Below are positions 23,054 through 34,183 of a DNA stretch of 64,000 bases, piece by piece; within the stretch, counting starts at the first letter, position 1; the number at the start of each line of letters is the position of its first letter. The notes beneath the pieces were generated by a model. That model did no database searches. It was not told the origin of the DNA and worked only from the letters and a program-made list of their open reading frames with translations. The stretch is from assembly GCA_030549775.1 (NCBI GenBank), contig CM060174.1, positions 52,144,707-52,208,706 of the forward strand, written 5' to 3'. Source of the stretch: Tamarix chinensis. Taxonomy: Eukaryota; Streptophyta; Magnoliopsida; Caryophyllales; Tamaricaceae. A program made the position numbers and the translations under genes.

Positions 23054-25230
23054 TTAAGGATGTCTAGTAGGGGGGTTAGGTCCATCCCACCCCACATTGC
23101 AACCAACATATTCATCTTCCTCAGTTGCTAGAGAAACAATAACACATTATAAATTTACTATGATGTAGAAAAAAAGAAGTAAATAAAAGCCTTAAAAATA
23201 TTACCTTCAAAACCATACAACCAACTACGAGTAGTTATCAACGCTTCAATATTTTCAGGTAAGTATGAGCTTCTCCACTTACTTAAAACTCTACCTCCAA
23301 TGCTAAAAGTTGATTATGATGCAATAGTTGTAAGGGGCACACTTAAAATATCCCTAGCTAGATGTGCAAGCTCTCCATATTGAGACTCGTTCTCTCTCCA
23401 AAAGTCAAGAATGTTCAGCTTGATTTTGCAGTCCATTCTTGGATCATCTAGATACTTATCCAGCTTTGTCTTTTCATTATAGGTGTATGCAGTCTCATTT
23501 TCATCAAAACCCTAAAAATTACAAAAGAAAATGGATATATATATATAATAAATCAAGAATGCTAAAAAAAATTATATGTAATAGTCAATTGAATATAAAT
23601 ATAAGAACAAATTAAAATAAAAGGAAAGGCATAAAAGATTATGGGAAGGTGAGAAATGTAAACTTACAGCAGAGAAATCAAATTTGCGCTTGCGAGTAGA
23701 ACCGAGGGTGTTAGTGTCTCCACAAGAGTTATTGGAAGTACCTCCATCATTAACTGAAGGATACTCCACTAGAAGCATCCCTAAATTAAACCGCATATCA
23801 CTAACTTTCAAAGAAGCCCTTGTTCCATCCTCAAATAATTTTTGATAGCAATACTTCAGAAAATCCAACTTACAACGAGGATCAAGAATAACAGCAAAAG
23901 CAAATAATGTACCATATTCATTCCCATCTAAGTTGGCCCAATACTTATCAAATTTAATCTTCATTTCTATAGCCATTTTCCTCAACACTTCATCTTCACC
24001 CTTTACCAACTCATTTAAAAGCATTTCAATCTTCCATACATTCTCAAAATACAAGTTTGTCGTGGGACACTGACTACCAGAAAATAACTCAGTAATATCA
24101 TAAAATGGTTCCAAGACATCACGAATTTTTTCAAGTATGTCCCACTCTTGAGGTCCTGGAAAATTCTTATACAAAGGGTCAACAACCACCATTTCCTTAA
24201 ATCCATTACGATAAATAATAGCTCTATCAATCATCAAATAAGTTGAGTTCCACCTTGTGGGAACATCAAGCCATAATGCTTTAGTATCTGATATCCGAGC
24301 TAACTTCACACAATTTCGAAATGTAGTCTTCCTCGATTCTGACCATTTGATGTATTTCACACTATCTCTAATCTTAACAACAATATCTTCTATCACCTTA
24401 AGCCCATCCTTAACAATGAGATTCAAAACATGAGCATTACATCGAATATGTAAGTAAATGCCATCATGCAACAAAAAATTTTGATCGTTTAGTGTACTTC
24501 TCAAACGATCTTGCAATCTATCATTGCTAGAAGCATTGTCTAATGTGATAGAGAAAATCTTATCCTCAATACCCCAATCTTGAAGCAAACTTAACACCGA
24601 ATTATGTAAGATTTGTCCCGTATGTGGTGTTTCTATATGATGAAAATTCAGTACTCTACTATTCAACTTCCAATTAGTATCCACAAAATGAGCAGTCAAA
24701 CACATATATCCCTCAGTTTGACAAGAAGTCCACATATCAGAAGTCAAACAAATGCGACCAGGGATGCTACGAAGATAGTTCTTAAGCTCAATTTTCAAGT
24801 TTGAATGCAATTTCAATACGTCCGATTTTGTAGTATTTCTACAAATGGTTCTAACTTGATTATTCAAGTATGCATGAATTTCTCTATTGCCTTTGTGTTC
24901 AACCCAAGAGAATGCATATCCATATTTGATGATAGCCCTTGCTAATAGATCTCTATAGATCCTTTGGTCGTAAACATTAGATTCTACTTTCACGGTTTGT
25001 TGATATGATGGACATTTATCAGGATATCTTTTTAGATTTGTTGTTCCATAATGTGAACTAGCAATGAAAGAAGCCACCTTACACTGGCTGCAAAGTGCTG
25101 TCTCTTTTCCATCCTTCGTCTCAAATCCTTTAAGCTTCAGAAATTCTTTCCAAACCGAGCTCCTTTTCTTATCCGCTTCTTGCAATTCATGATTCGGAAG
25201 ATTAGTAGCATCATAATTTTCAGCTTCCAT
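23054..25230 (-). pseudogene. hAT transposase, three exons, one premature stop
   Basis: The exon model is 25230-23668, 23511-23205 and 23127-23054, joined by GT-AG introns in phase. It gives 647 codons read with one internal TAA. Exon 1 starts at ATG and holds a BED zinc finger (C47, C50, C73, but Y69 where the family has His). It also has the catalytic aspartates in LTSDMWTS (D165) and ITLDNASSND (D231), the RCNAHVLNL block (about 263-271) and PTRWNST (324-330). Exon 2 carries the hAT dimerisation domain ([29 protein letters not shown]). The TAA at 23316-23314 falls between IAS and STFS, where the family has the Glu of ASES. Exon 3 is a short acidic tail ending in a normal stop. The protein would cut and paste the element by binding the ends. 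Confidence 0.9.
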
Positions 25231-26500
25231 ACCTACAATAAATAATTAGTATTAGTATTCGATTAAGGTGGTTATAAAATCACATACAATAATAATTATC
25301 AAGTAAAATAATAATTATAACAATAAAATTTTTATCTTCCAAAAAGTACTAAAAATACCCTTACTTATTAATAATAGGTACCAAAATATATTTTAAACAA
25401 ACACAACCCAAGTCCTCCTACCATGAGATATTGTTTAGTATTACTAAGAGTGGCAACTCTTATACCACAGACGGAGGTGCACTTCATGGGAGCATTCTTT
25501 TTATCACTATTCAATTCCTATTATATATATATTCGTCAACTTTTTAATACATATTCATCACACACTTACTACTGCACGTTCATTACCTCTTTGGTATATG
25601 TTTAGTACATATTACCTGTGTTCGACATCTATGTTGTATGTGTTCGACAATATAATTACTCATTCCATATTTCTAATATAAATTCTCTGACTCTTTAAGC
25701 ATATGATCAACACAATACAATTTGATATGCAGTATGAAAGAATTTTAAATCAAATTAGATTAATTTTCAAACCAAACCATGCATACTAATAGTTCATGGG
25801 TCTTAAATATAAAAGATTAACTTGCTTGACTTAAATACTTTTAGATTTTGTACGACAAATAGAACTAAGGAACAATCAAATGTTAGATTGTAAAGTAATT
25901 ATAGTTCTGTAAGTATAACAATTGAGCAATAGCATTTTTGTTATAATATCTATCATATTATATATGCACGTTGATTTATACCCGGACTATATCTACAATT
26001 GAAATAAAAATATGATCGAAGCAAAATTCAATCCGAAGGAAGCAAATCATATATAAAAATTTTCAAGCAACTCCTGAACTACATTAATTAAGGTTTTGTG
26101 CTTTGGATGAAGTTTTTTTTTAGGAGAAATTTTGTTTCAAACAAAAATTTATAATTTTTTTCTAGCTTAAATACTATGGTTGGATATGGTAATTAAAATA
26201 AAATTAGACGTTGCTTGTAATTTTGAAAATTTATATAAAAAAATTATGCCAATTAAAATAAATTTATAATATATTTATATGTAGTAATAAATAAATAAAT
26301 ATTATAAGCTTGTAGGCTCGTGATTGTTGTATATGAAAATTTATAGACTCAAAATTTATAAATAAATAAATAAATAATTATAATTAAGTGATCTCTTCGG
26401 TCTCTATGTATATGAAAATATCAGTGCAAAAAAAAGAAAAAAATTATAGACTCAAAATTTCTATTCAAATAATAAACTTGTAGGCTCGTGATTGTTGTAT
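25231..26500. other. AT-rich upstream region of the transposase, with a local duplication
   Basis: This probably contains the transposase promoter, but no specific element is clear. A 24-base string CTTGTAGGCTCGTGATTGTTGTAT occurs twice, at about 26309-26332 and 26470-26493. It is accompanied by a repeated TATAGACTCAAAATTT, indicating a local duplication of about 160 bases. AAAT microsatellite runs lie near 26370. Confidence 0.5.
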
Positions 26501-26922
26501 CAAAGGATCCATTACGGATCGTCGGATCCGTGCACGTTTATTTATTGCTTACAACAGCCCTACCTATTGTGCCTACCCAACCTAACCCTTCGCCTTTTAA
26601 ACTCTCAAAAAGGAAGAATACTATCCCAACGTCGCATTGATGATTCGTACGATTGCTGCACTGATCAGACGAAACTAAACCATTGAAATCTTACATCTTG
26701 CATTGCATCTTTACATCTAGCAGCGGTCGACGCCCCGCCCACCATCTCCGTTAGGAATAACATCCGCGATCGTTGTGTGTGCTTCTTCTTTTTTTAGTAA
26801 TCGTGATTTAGAATTTATAAGCATAGCTCAGGTGCAATGACAGCAATGTACTGCGTATGGAAAACAGATCGATAGTAACAAAGAAACGCTGCAAAGGAAC
26901 TTAAAAAGGAAAGAGATCGTAC

Positions 26923-27240
26923 TCTTGGTTTGAGGAGAACCGCTGACTACCCAAGTATTAGCAGCAATAGAAGCTTGAACTGAAGAGGGGGGAGCCGGGG
27001 AGGTAATGTTTGTCATTGTCAGTAAGAGGTAAAAATGCATAATTGTTTTATTTTATACTGTAGAATTAAAATCCAATAATCGCCAATTCTACCTTTAGGA
27101 TTAACAAACTAAGTTACTACATCATCCTTGAAAATATTCACTTCCTCAATAGCAGGAATAGTATTCACTCCTATACTCTGTAACGTGCTCTGCAGCCTTT
27201 GTCATCTGTGGTTGTTGTCTTGTGGACAACCTTCTTCTTT
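26923..27240 (-). pseudogene. BTF3: Captured BTF3 (NAC-beta) gene fragment: two exons and the intron between
   Basis: Exon a (27240-27093) follows a TTGCAG acceptor and encodes KKKVVHKTTTTDD, then, after a 1-base frameshift, LQSTLQSIGVNTIPAIEEVN and IFKDDVV, ending before a GT donor. Exon b (26979-26923) follows TTCAG and encodes QASIAANTWVVSGSPQTK, ending at AGA|GTACG. These are consecutive segments of the NAC domain of plant BTF3, the beta subunit of the nascent-polypeptide-associated complex, which binds new chains at the ribosome. One A is missing after GATGACAAA, and the codon expected as CAG before FVNPK reads TAG. I see neither the exon with the start codon nor the last exon. Retained introns point to capture of genomic DNA, not a processed copy. 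It lies inside the hAT element in the same orientation as the transposase. Confidence 0.9.
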
Positions 27241-27249
27241 CTGCAACAC

Positions 27250-28050
27250 AGAGAAATAATGAGGAAAGATATTAAAAAAAGGATATAGAGGGATATGATG
27301 ATGGGTGCCACTGCCATCACCTGATCACCGTGAAGACTCTTGCAGAGGAGGGCTGAGTGCTGCGTCTGCATGTACCATGCGTGATGCATGCTACGTGTTC
27401 TGTATATTGTACACAATGACTGATTGGCTGGATGAGCATAAAATGGATGTTATTATCTCCAAAATAAGCAACAACCAACAACAATCCATAATTTGATTGC
27501 CAAATGGTGTTGTCATGCTGATAGAATGATATATTATAATCGAATGCAAATGCATGGTAATAGAGTAATACACGCACCAAAGGCCACAGAAATGGAGAAG
27601 GTGGTTGCACTGGCTGGCGTTCGCCGCTCGGTGGTGTAGTGTGTGTATGCGTGCAGCGTGTTGTTGCTGTTGTAGACAGTAGACTGCAGAAGAAGAGGCC
27701 CAAGATGGCTGAGTCGGCTAACTGTTGAGGCTTGTGAGGGGAAAGTTAGACATAGAGAGTATGAATTATCAAACTATCGATTGTTTAATATATACATACA
27801 CACACACACACACTCATGCAGTGAGCTGTGCCTGTGTGAGTGAAAGAAGTGAAGCCAGAGAGGCAAAGACATACAATCGCTGACCAGTATCGGTGATGAG
27901 GAATGAGGATGGTTTGATTGGGACGAAACCAACATTGCGTCACTTGCGTGGAGTGGAATAAGGAATGAGACAGGGAGAGAGATTTTAGGAGAGAATTGGG
28001 GGGCAGAAGGATCGACTAATCGATTTTCTGCAGCCTGCAGGTAATAAACT
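27250..28050 (-). other. GC-richer block next to the BTF3 exons, probably also captured
   Basis: Base composition here is visibly less AT-rich than the surrounding element. On the minus strand a stretch open from about 27750 to 27570 runs into CCTTTG|GTGCGTG, a plausible splice donor. A second donor-like GATCAG|GTGATGG occurs near 27325. I recognise no protein. It may be 5' sequence of the captured gene, or parts of another gene. A CA repeat lies at 27787-27812. Confidence 0.4.
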
Positions 28051-28189
28051 AATAATGTGCCATAGAAATAAGGGTAAAGAATAAAAATAGTACGTTATCT
28101 TTGGTGGAAAAATAAGATATAGGTATTTTATTTAGTAAAAAAATAAAATATAGTTGAAATATTAGAAACATATAAATTTAATTGAAAAT

Positions 28190-30000
28190 TAGAAATATTT
28201 TGACTAATATCTCATTATAATTAATATAAAATTAAGAGGCTTAGAAAAATAAGAAGTAAGTAAAATATTTAAGAAGGGAAAAAGTATTAAAAAATATTTA
28301 GCATTTAATGTATAAAAAATAAAATAAGTCAAAATGAGACTTTTAAATAAATTTTAATCGTTGTAAGATGTTGATTTTATTTTCTCATAGTATTTAAATT
28401 TAATAATAATATATATAATGTTATTATTAATTATAATTATCATTTAATTTAAAGATACATGTTATTTATATTTCCAACCCTAATTAAAGTTTGAGACTGA
28501 ATTATATATGTAATTTATTCACAGCTATTAACTTTTTTTTTATTGGATGATTAATGAAGTTAGAGTTTAAAAATAAAGATTGGTTCAAAATTGAAAGATA
28601 ATCTGTCGATTCATTTATGGAATTTATAGTATAATAGGTTAATTACTAATATAAAAGGGTAACTAAGTTATAATTTTATAAATTTACTTTAAAATGTGCA
28701 TCTTCCATGGTAGCTTTTATTTTGTAATTAAATTAATGGCAAGTGAGATATTTATAATAATTGCAACCAACTAAAATTGAGTTAACTCATTAAATAAATT
28801 ATATTTCTAGTATTTATTTTGACGTTGATTTATTTTATATATGAATATTTAATATTTTCATATTGTAGATTGAATTTCCCTTATATAATTATAATAGTAT
28901 CTTAGCATATCATAGAATCTATGACAACACATTACTAGAAATTTAAATCCATTCCATTTAAAACCACATCAAACATCTCAGTCGCCAAACTTATAAGTTA
29001 TAAATATGAAGAGAAAATCTATAAGTGATTAAAAAATAATTGATCAAATTTGATCAATTTAGTTGTAATTTAACAAGGAATAAATGACTTTAAAGATATA
29101 TAGAACTTGCATTAAATATTAACAACTATGGTCAGTATAAGTAAAAAATAAAAAGTTAAAGAATAAGTAAATATTAACAACTATGGTCAGTAGATAAAGT
29201 GTTAAAAAATATTTAGTATTTAATGTATACAAAATAAAATGAGTCAAAAATGAGACTTTTAAATAAAATTTAATCATTGTAAGATTTTGAGTTTATTTTC
29301 TCATAGTATTTAAATGTAATAATAAGATATATAATGTTATTATTAATTATAATTATCATTTAATTTAAAGATAAAAGTTATTTGTATTTCTAACCCTAAT
29401 TAAAGTTTGAGACTAAATTATATATGTAATTTATTCACAGCATGTTTAACATTTACATCTTTATACTTTATAATAATAATTCCCTTTGATAATATTTTTT
29501 AGTTGGTATGTTAGTAATATTTTGTGATAGTATGTATATATAGTTGTACTCATTTTAAAATTTTACGTTAATTATAGCTTTAACATTTGTAATATGTTTT
29601 TTTACTCCTTATTTCATAATATCAAATTATTAATAGACTAATAGTCCACCTCATGTGTAAATTATATCATTTTTTAACTTATTTTAACTAAAGCAATATT
29701 TATTCATTTTGTTTTAAAAATATACTCTCATTTTAGTGAAATTTCAATTCATAAATATTGAACTCATTATTTTGTACTCAATTAATTAAATATATTATTT
29801 TTGCTAAAACTTGTTTATTTGTAAAATTGGTAGATCATTAAGAATAATTCATTGGATGTTCAGTGTTCACCTTATCATATTTAATAAATAGGTTTCTTTT
29901 ATATATGAATATTCAATATTTTCATATTATATATTGAATTTCCCTAATATAATAGTATCTTAGCATATCATAGAATCTATGACAACACATTACTAGAAAC
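28190..30000. repeat. Internal direct duplication within the hAT element
   Basis: The segment about 28310-28520 recurs at about 29220-29440 (shared TTTTCTCATAGTATTTAAAT, then CCCTAATTAAAGTTTGAGAC). The segment about 28835-28945 recurs at about 29895-30000 (shared CTTAGCATATCATAGAATCT). The order and orientation are the same, so one region of about 700-800 bases was duplicated and then altered between the blocks. It is non-coding. Confidence 0.75.
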
Positions 30001-31540
30001 TGTGTGTAAAGTGTTGGAGATGAGTTAGATATACAAGTATAGGAAGATGCAATGCATGAGTAAGCCATTATAGAAGGTATTTTTTACTTCATCCAAATAT
30101 TTTAGATTAGAAAATGAGTTTATAACTATTGAAATGCCACGCACATGAGATATATCATGAAATTGTTGGATTATGGCTTATAGAAAAAGAATACAAATTT
30201 ATTATGACCTATTTTACAACCTATAAAGTTATTGAATATTTTAAAGCTTTATTAACTTTACAACCAACTGGGGATAATATTAGCTAGGCATGATATTGAG
30301 ATACAAGATCTAAAGGGATTCAAGGATGAGTCATCATCATCAAGTTTGTAATGACAACAAATATAACACCTCACAATCCTCACTAAGAATATCAGATTAA
30401 GATTAATACTTCAAATAATTAAAGGCTTGTAAAGAGTAGCTATTAACTGAAAATAGGTTGGTTGAGAAAGGTATGAATGGACCAACGTGTGAGATATGTG
30501 AACAAGTAACTTAGACTTTGGTGCATGAGATTAATGATTGCCCAATTACCCAAGTGTATTATTTGGATGATGATAATCCATAGTGAAGTTATATACTATA
30601 AAAAGACAATGAATTTGATTGAGTCTATTTCATAATCTAACACTTAAATGATGAGATGTTGGAAATAACGTGTACACTAATATAGGTTATTTGAAGGAAT
30701 TGAAATAGGAGGAGATCAAATGACTCTGCACTGATTCAATGACCAAAGAATATTATTGAGGATGCCATGCACTTGCTTCTAGAATATTATGCCATAATAT
30801 CAAGAAATGAAATAATTAACAAAGGAAGTGCATGGTCCACCATGTTAGCAATTATAAGAACGAAGGAGATGGATGATATGCATGTTGATGCAAATTGAAC
30901 ATGAACAATGAAGGAAAAGTAATGTAGGAAATCATGAAAATTATAATTGTCATTTAAGGTGTAAAAGGTGATATATTGTCACTTATTAGCTATGTTGTGA
31001 CCATTATAAATATCTATCGACATATTTATAATATAGATAATTGTCTTAAGACATCAGACATACAATAGAGCGTTTAGTGTGCTATGACAGAGTATTGTAT
31101 TACTAAGTTAGGCATTGAGACAAATTCATTGGAAGTGGGGTAGGGTTTATAATCATAAGATAACTTTGATATTTCATTTTTCACAAAGTTATTGATGATT
31201 GTGATTTTTATTTATCACATATTTATTTATTGTATATTAAAAATTATTATTAAAAATGAAAAATAGTGACAATGTCACACCGAGAAATTTAAAAACTATA
31301 GCAAAAGAAGCTAAAACCAAACTAATAGTAATAGGTTAAGGTCGTACTATAATGGCTAGGAAAAAAAACTCTTTTATTTTAAATTGTGATGGTGGTGTGT
31401 TCAAAGATTTTATTAGTATTCTAAAAATACTTAAAGTTAATTTTGTAAAAATTAAAAATAATTTTATTTTATTTCATACAAGTTCCAATTTTTATGTTCA
31501 AACTCGTTCTCGATCATGATTCATACTGTTATAAATAATA
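30001..31540. other. AT-rich non-coding right part of the hAT element
   Basis: No convincing ORF or recognisable protein is present. Weak internal similarity between about 30175-30260 and 30585-30660 could be traces of an old inserted element, but it is too worn to name. Confidence 0.35.
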
Positions 31541-31554
31541 CCTAATTTGAGTTT

Positions 31555-31930
31555 TTTTATATGACCTAAAATCTATAGACCCGAAATAGACCCGAATTCG
31601 AAAAACTCGATAGATCTGACACTTAGTTGCATCTGACCCATACAGTGACCCGAACCCGAACCCAAACCTAACCTGAATTCTATAGACCCGAGTCAAACCC
31701 GAAATAGACCTAAACCCGAGAAATCCGAAGAACATGGCATCGACCCGACCCAAATCACACCCGACCCGTCAATTAACCTGAATCGAACCCGAACCCGACC
31801 CAAAGCAACAAAACCCGAAACATACCCGAACCGAAATACACCCGACCCGAACCCGAACCCAACTCGATTGTATAGTAAACAAAAGTTGACCCGACCCATA
31901 TCAACCCGACCCTAACCCGACCCAAATGAC
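31555..31930 (+). repeat. Right subterminal CCCGAA array of the hAT element
   Basis: This is a second array of ACCCGAACCC-type units. It reads CCCGAA on the plus strand, the same orientation as the left array, not inverted like the termini. The two minus-strand ORFs here (31529-31753 and 31693-31899) are translations of the repeat. Confidence 0.85.
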
Positions 31931-31946
31931 CCGTTTACCACCTCTA

Positions 31947-31954
31947 ATCATGGA
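31947..31954. repeat. hAT target-site duplication, right
   Basis: ATCATGGA directly follows the right terminus and is identical to 21889-21896. Confidence 0.92.
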
Positions 31955-33724
31955 TAGGGGAGCGAAGGTAATTTTGCATTAAATATTCAATACCGTATTG
32001 CGTTCTAATGTAGCATTGGGCTCATGTGAGCAACAAAGTGATGAGTATGAGAAAATATAGTACTCATTAAGAGCTATATATATAAAAGATGAATTCATTA
32101 GGATATTCTTCACAGGCGAAAAATGCACAAATTTTTTTTATAAGCAACTCGAAATGAGTATTTATTTAATCAGTCTTTTTTCCCCTTATATCTAACAATG
32201 ATGTTTACGATGTAGGTTGGATGATCACCAAAAAAACTTATAGAGATGAGTGAAAATAACCACCAAAAAAAAATCCTTCGCTGAAAAATCCCCCAGCTGT
32301 GTTGAGTTGTAGTATTACATCATTTATTATCGAGTTCTAGTATCAAACGACAGGACCCTGCAACCTGCCCTGGTCTTCTTAATTAATGATAGAGATAACT
32401 TAAAGTGCAAATATATTCGAAGGTATATGCTTAACCATGCATGCTAGACTGTGCAAATATATTCGAAGGTATATGCTTAACCATGTATGCTTATAATATA
32501 GAGTACTATAACACTAATTATAAGCTAACGTTGCTAATATGTACCTGTATATTTTAACTACTGCATATTGGCGAAGTGGATTAGATGTTGACCAGTTCCC
32601 ATGTTATTGGTGGACTTGGAATAAGAAATTTGTGTTATGGGGCCTCAACTCTTCTTTTTACTTTGCTTTGACGATATATATTTATCGGCCGATTACAATT
32701 TTAATTATGAGGCAAACGAGACTTGTTGACGTCGAGTGGGCCGGATAAATTAATAAATTAATTTAGAAACGCAAAAGTATATCTAGCTTAAGGATAATAT
32801 AATTTATCAAAACTGCCGGTGGAGGTCCCAGGCATTAGATTACAGACCAATGTCATGTATTCAAATTTTAAATTATAACCCAAACAAAAAATTAAATATA
32901 TATATATATATATTAATTTCAATTTTACCAATAATTAAATAAAAACTAAGAATAATACAACATAAAATAATTATAGCATAAAACACAATAAATTTATTAT
33001 TAGTATTATTTTTATTATAATCATTATTATTATTGTTATTATAATTTAAAAAATATTTATAGTTTTGGGGCCATAATTTTCTTTTATTTTGTATTATTAT
33101 TAGTTTGTATTACTTAATTATTAATAAAATATAAATTTAATGCATTAAAATATATATTTTTTGAACAAATTAATTTGAAATTTAGATATATAGAATTTTT
33201 TATAGATTACTCATTTCAAACTAGAAGGGCATGCTAAATGCAAGAGACTCTGTGTATTTGTAAATATCTTTTACGTGACTTATTTATATAATATACTAGT
33301 AAATGTTTTAATTTAAAGATACTAATAGTTAAAATACTAAAATATAAAGTTAACACTAGTTAATATCACAATTATATATATCTACACGGGTATAATCATG
33401 GCAAATCTTTTTAGTGAAATTAGTAAGGATAATAACGAGACTAATCAAAGACAATAACTTCATTTCCATCTCAAAGTTCGATAAGAAAAAATAAACTTGG
33501 AGCTCATTTGGATTTCTAAATTTTTTTATTGAAAAATTTCCATCTTAATTTTCGTAGAAATTAAATTCTCATACCTGATCCAAACTCATATCTATTTTTC
33601 ATCTCTTAAATATTTCCAAGTTCTAAAACCCGGCAAGATTCCCGAAACCCGACCCTATCTCCAATCTCCAATCTCCAATCACATCCTATATCTTATTTTT
33701 TATAATATAATTTTAATTTATACT

Positions 33725-33771
<47 letters not shown>

Positions 33772-34183
33772 TATTGGAGACGGATTCGAAAATAGAAATT
33801 CCAAATCCTCTATCTTCAAAAAATTATTTGATAAAAATCTTATGATCTGTACACTATCCTCGAATTTTTCTCTAAACTCAAACCAAATACAAAATATCCA
33901 ACCGAACCCTAAATTAGCTGAAGAAATTTTCATTCGAAGAAATACTAAGACTCTGATGGGAATAAGACTAAGTCTAGTCAAACAAATTCCTTAATATTTA
34001 TCTCAATGGTATAACTGACCATTACCTTGTCGAAGTAGCAAGATGGACAAACTCAAATAAGTGACGTCTTTGTACTGTAATACTTAAGCATAGTCCCTTT
34101 TTTTTCTTTTTCTTTCTTTTTTTTCCTTGGCACAACATAGATTCAATTTGACATAATATGCTGCATAATATATAGACACAGTT
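31955..34183. other. Non-coding AT-rich DNA
   Basis: No gene is recognisable. It holds a 46-bp tandem duplication (32405-32450 and 32451-32492, sharing GTGCAAATATATTCGAAGGT), a triple CTCCAAT repeat near 33658, a TA microsatellite (about 33728-33778), and a T/C-rich run near 34097-34130. The ORFs at 32539-32748 and 33718-33981 show no protein signature, and the latter runs through the TA repeat. Confidence 0.5.
33728..33778. repeat. TA dinucleotide microsatellite
   Basis: This is an uninterrupted alternating AT run of about 50 bases. Confidence 0.95.

Larger units (their letters stand above)
21897..31946 (-). mobile_element. hAT transposon, 10.05 kb, with captured host gene exons
   Basis: The left end TAGACCTGGCAAA and the inverted right end TAGAGGTGGTAAA match at 10 of 13 bases. 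Both sit directly inside a perfect 8-bp duplication ATCATGGA. Arrays of CCCGAACC-type units lie next to both ends. The only long gene is a hAT transposase on the minus strand (25230-23054). The element is much longer than Ac-like elements (about 4-5 kb). The excess comprises an AT-rich region with an internal duplication and a GC-richer block holding exons of a BTF3 gene. The perfect duplication suggests the insertion is not very old, while the transposase carries one stop. Confidence 0.92.

Noticed and set aside
27171..27416. Small membrane protein with a hydrophobic segment (81 codons, minus strand)
   Set aside because: The hydrophobic run is intron sequence translated into the BTF3 exon. 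The exon begins after a splice acceptor at 27240.
32539..32748. 69-codon plus-strand ORF
   Set aside because: No recognisable motif, no repeat elsewhere and no splice or promoter context. Chance ORF.
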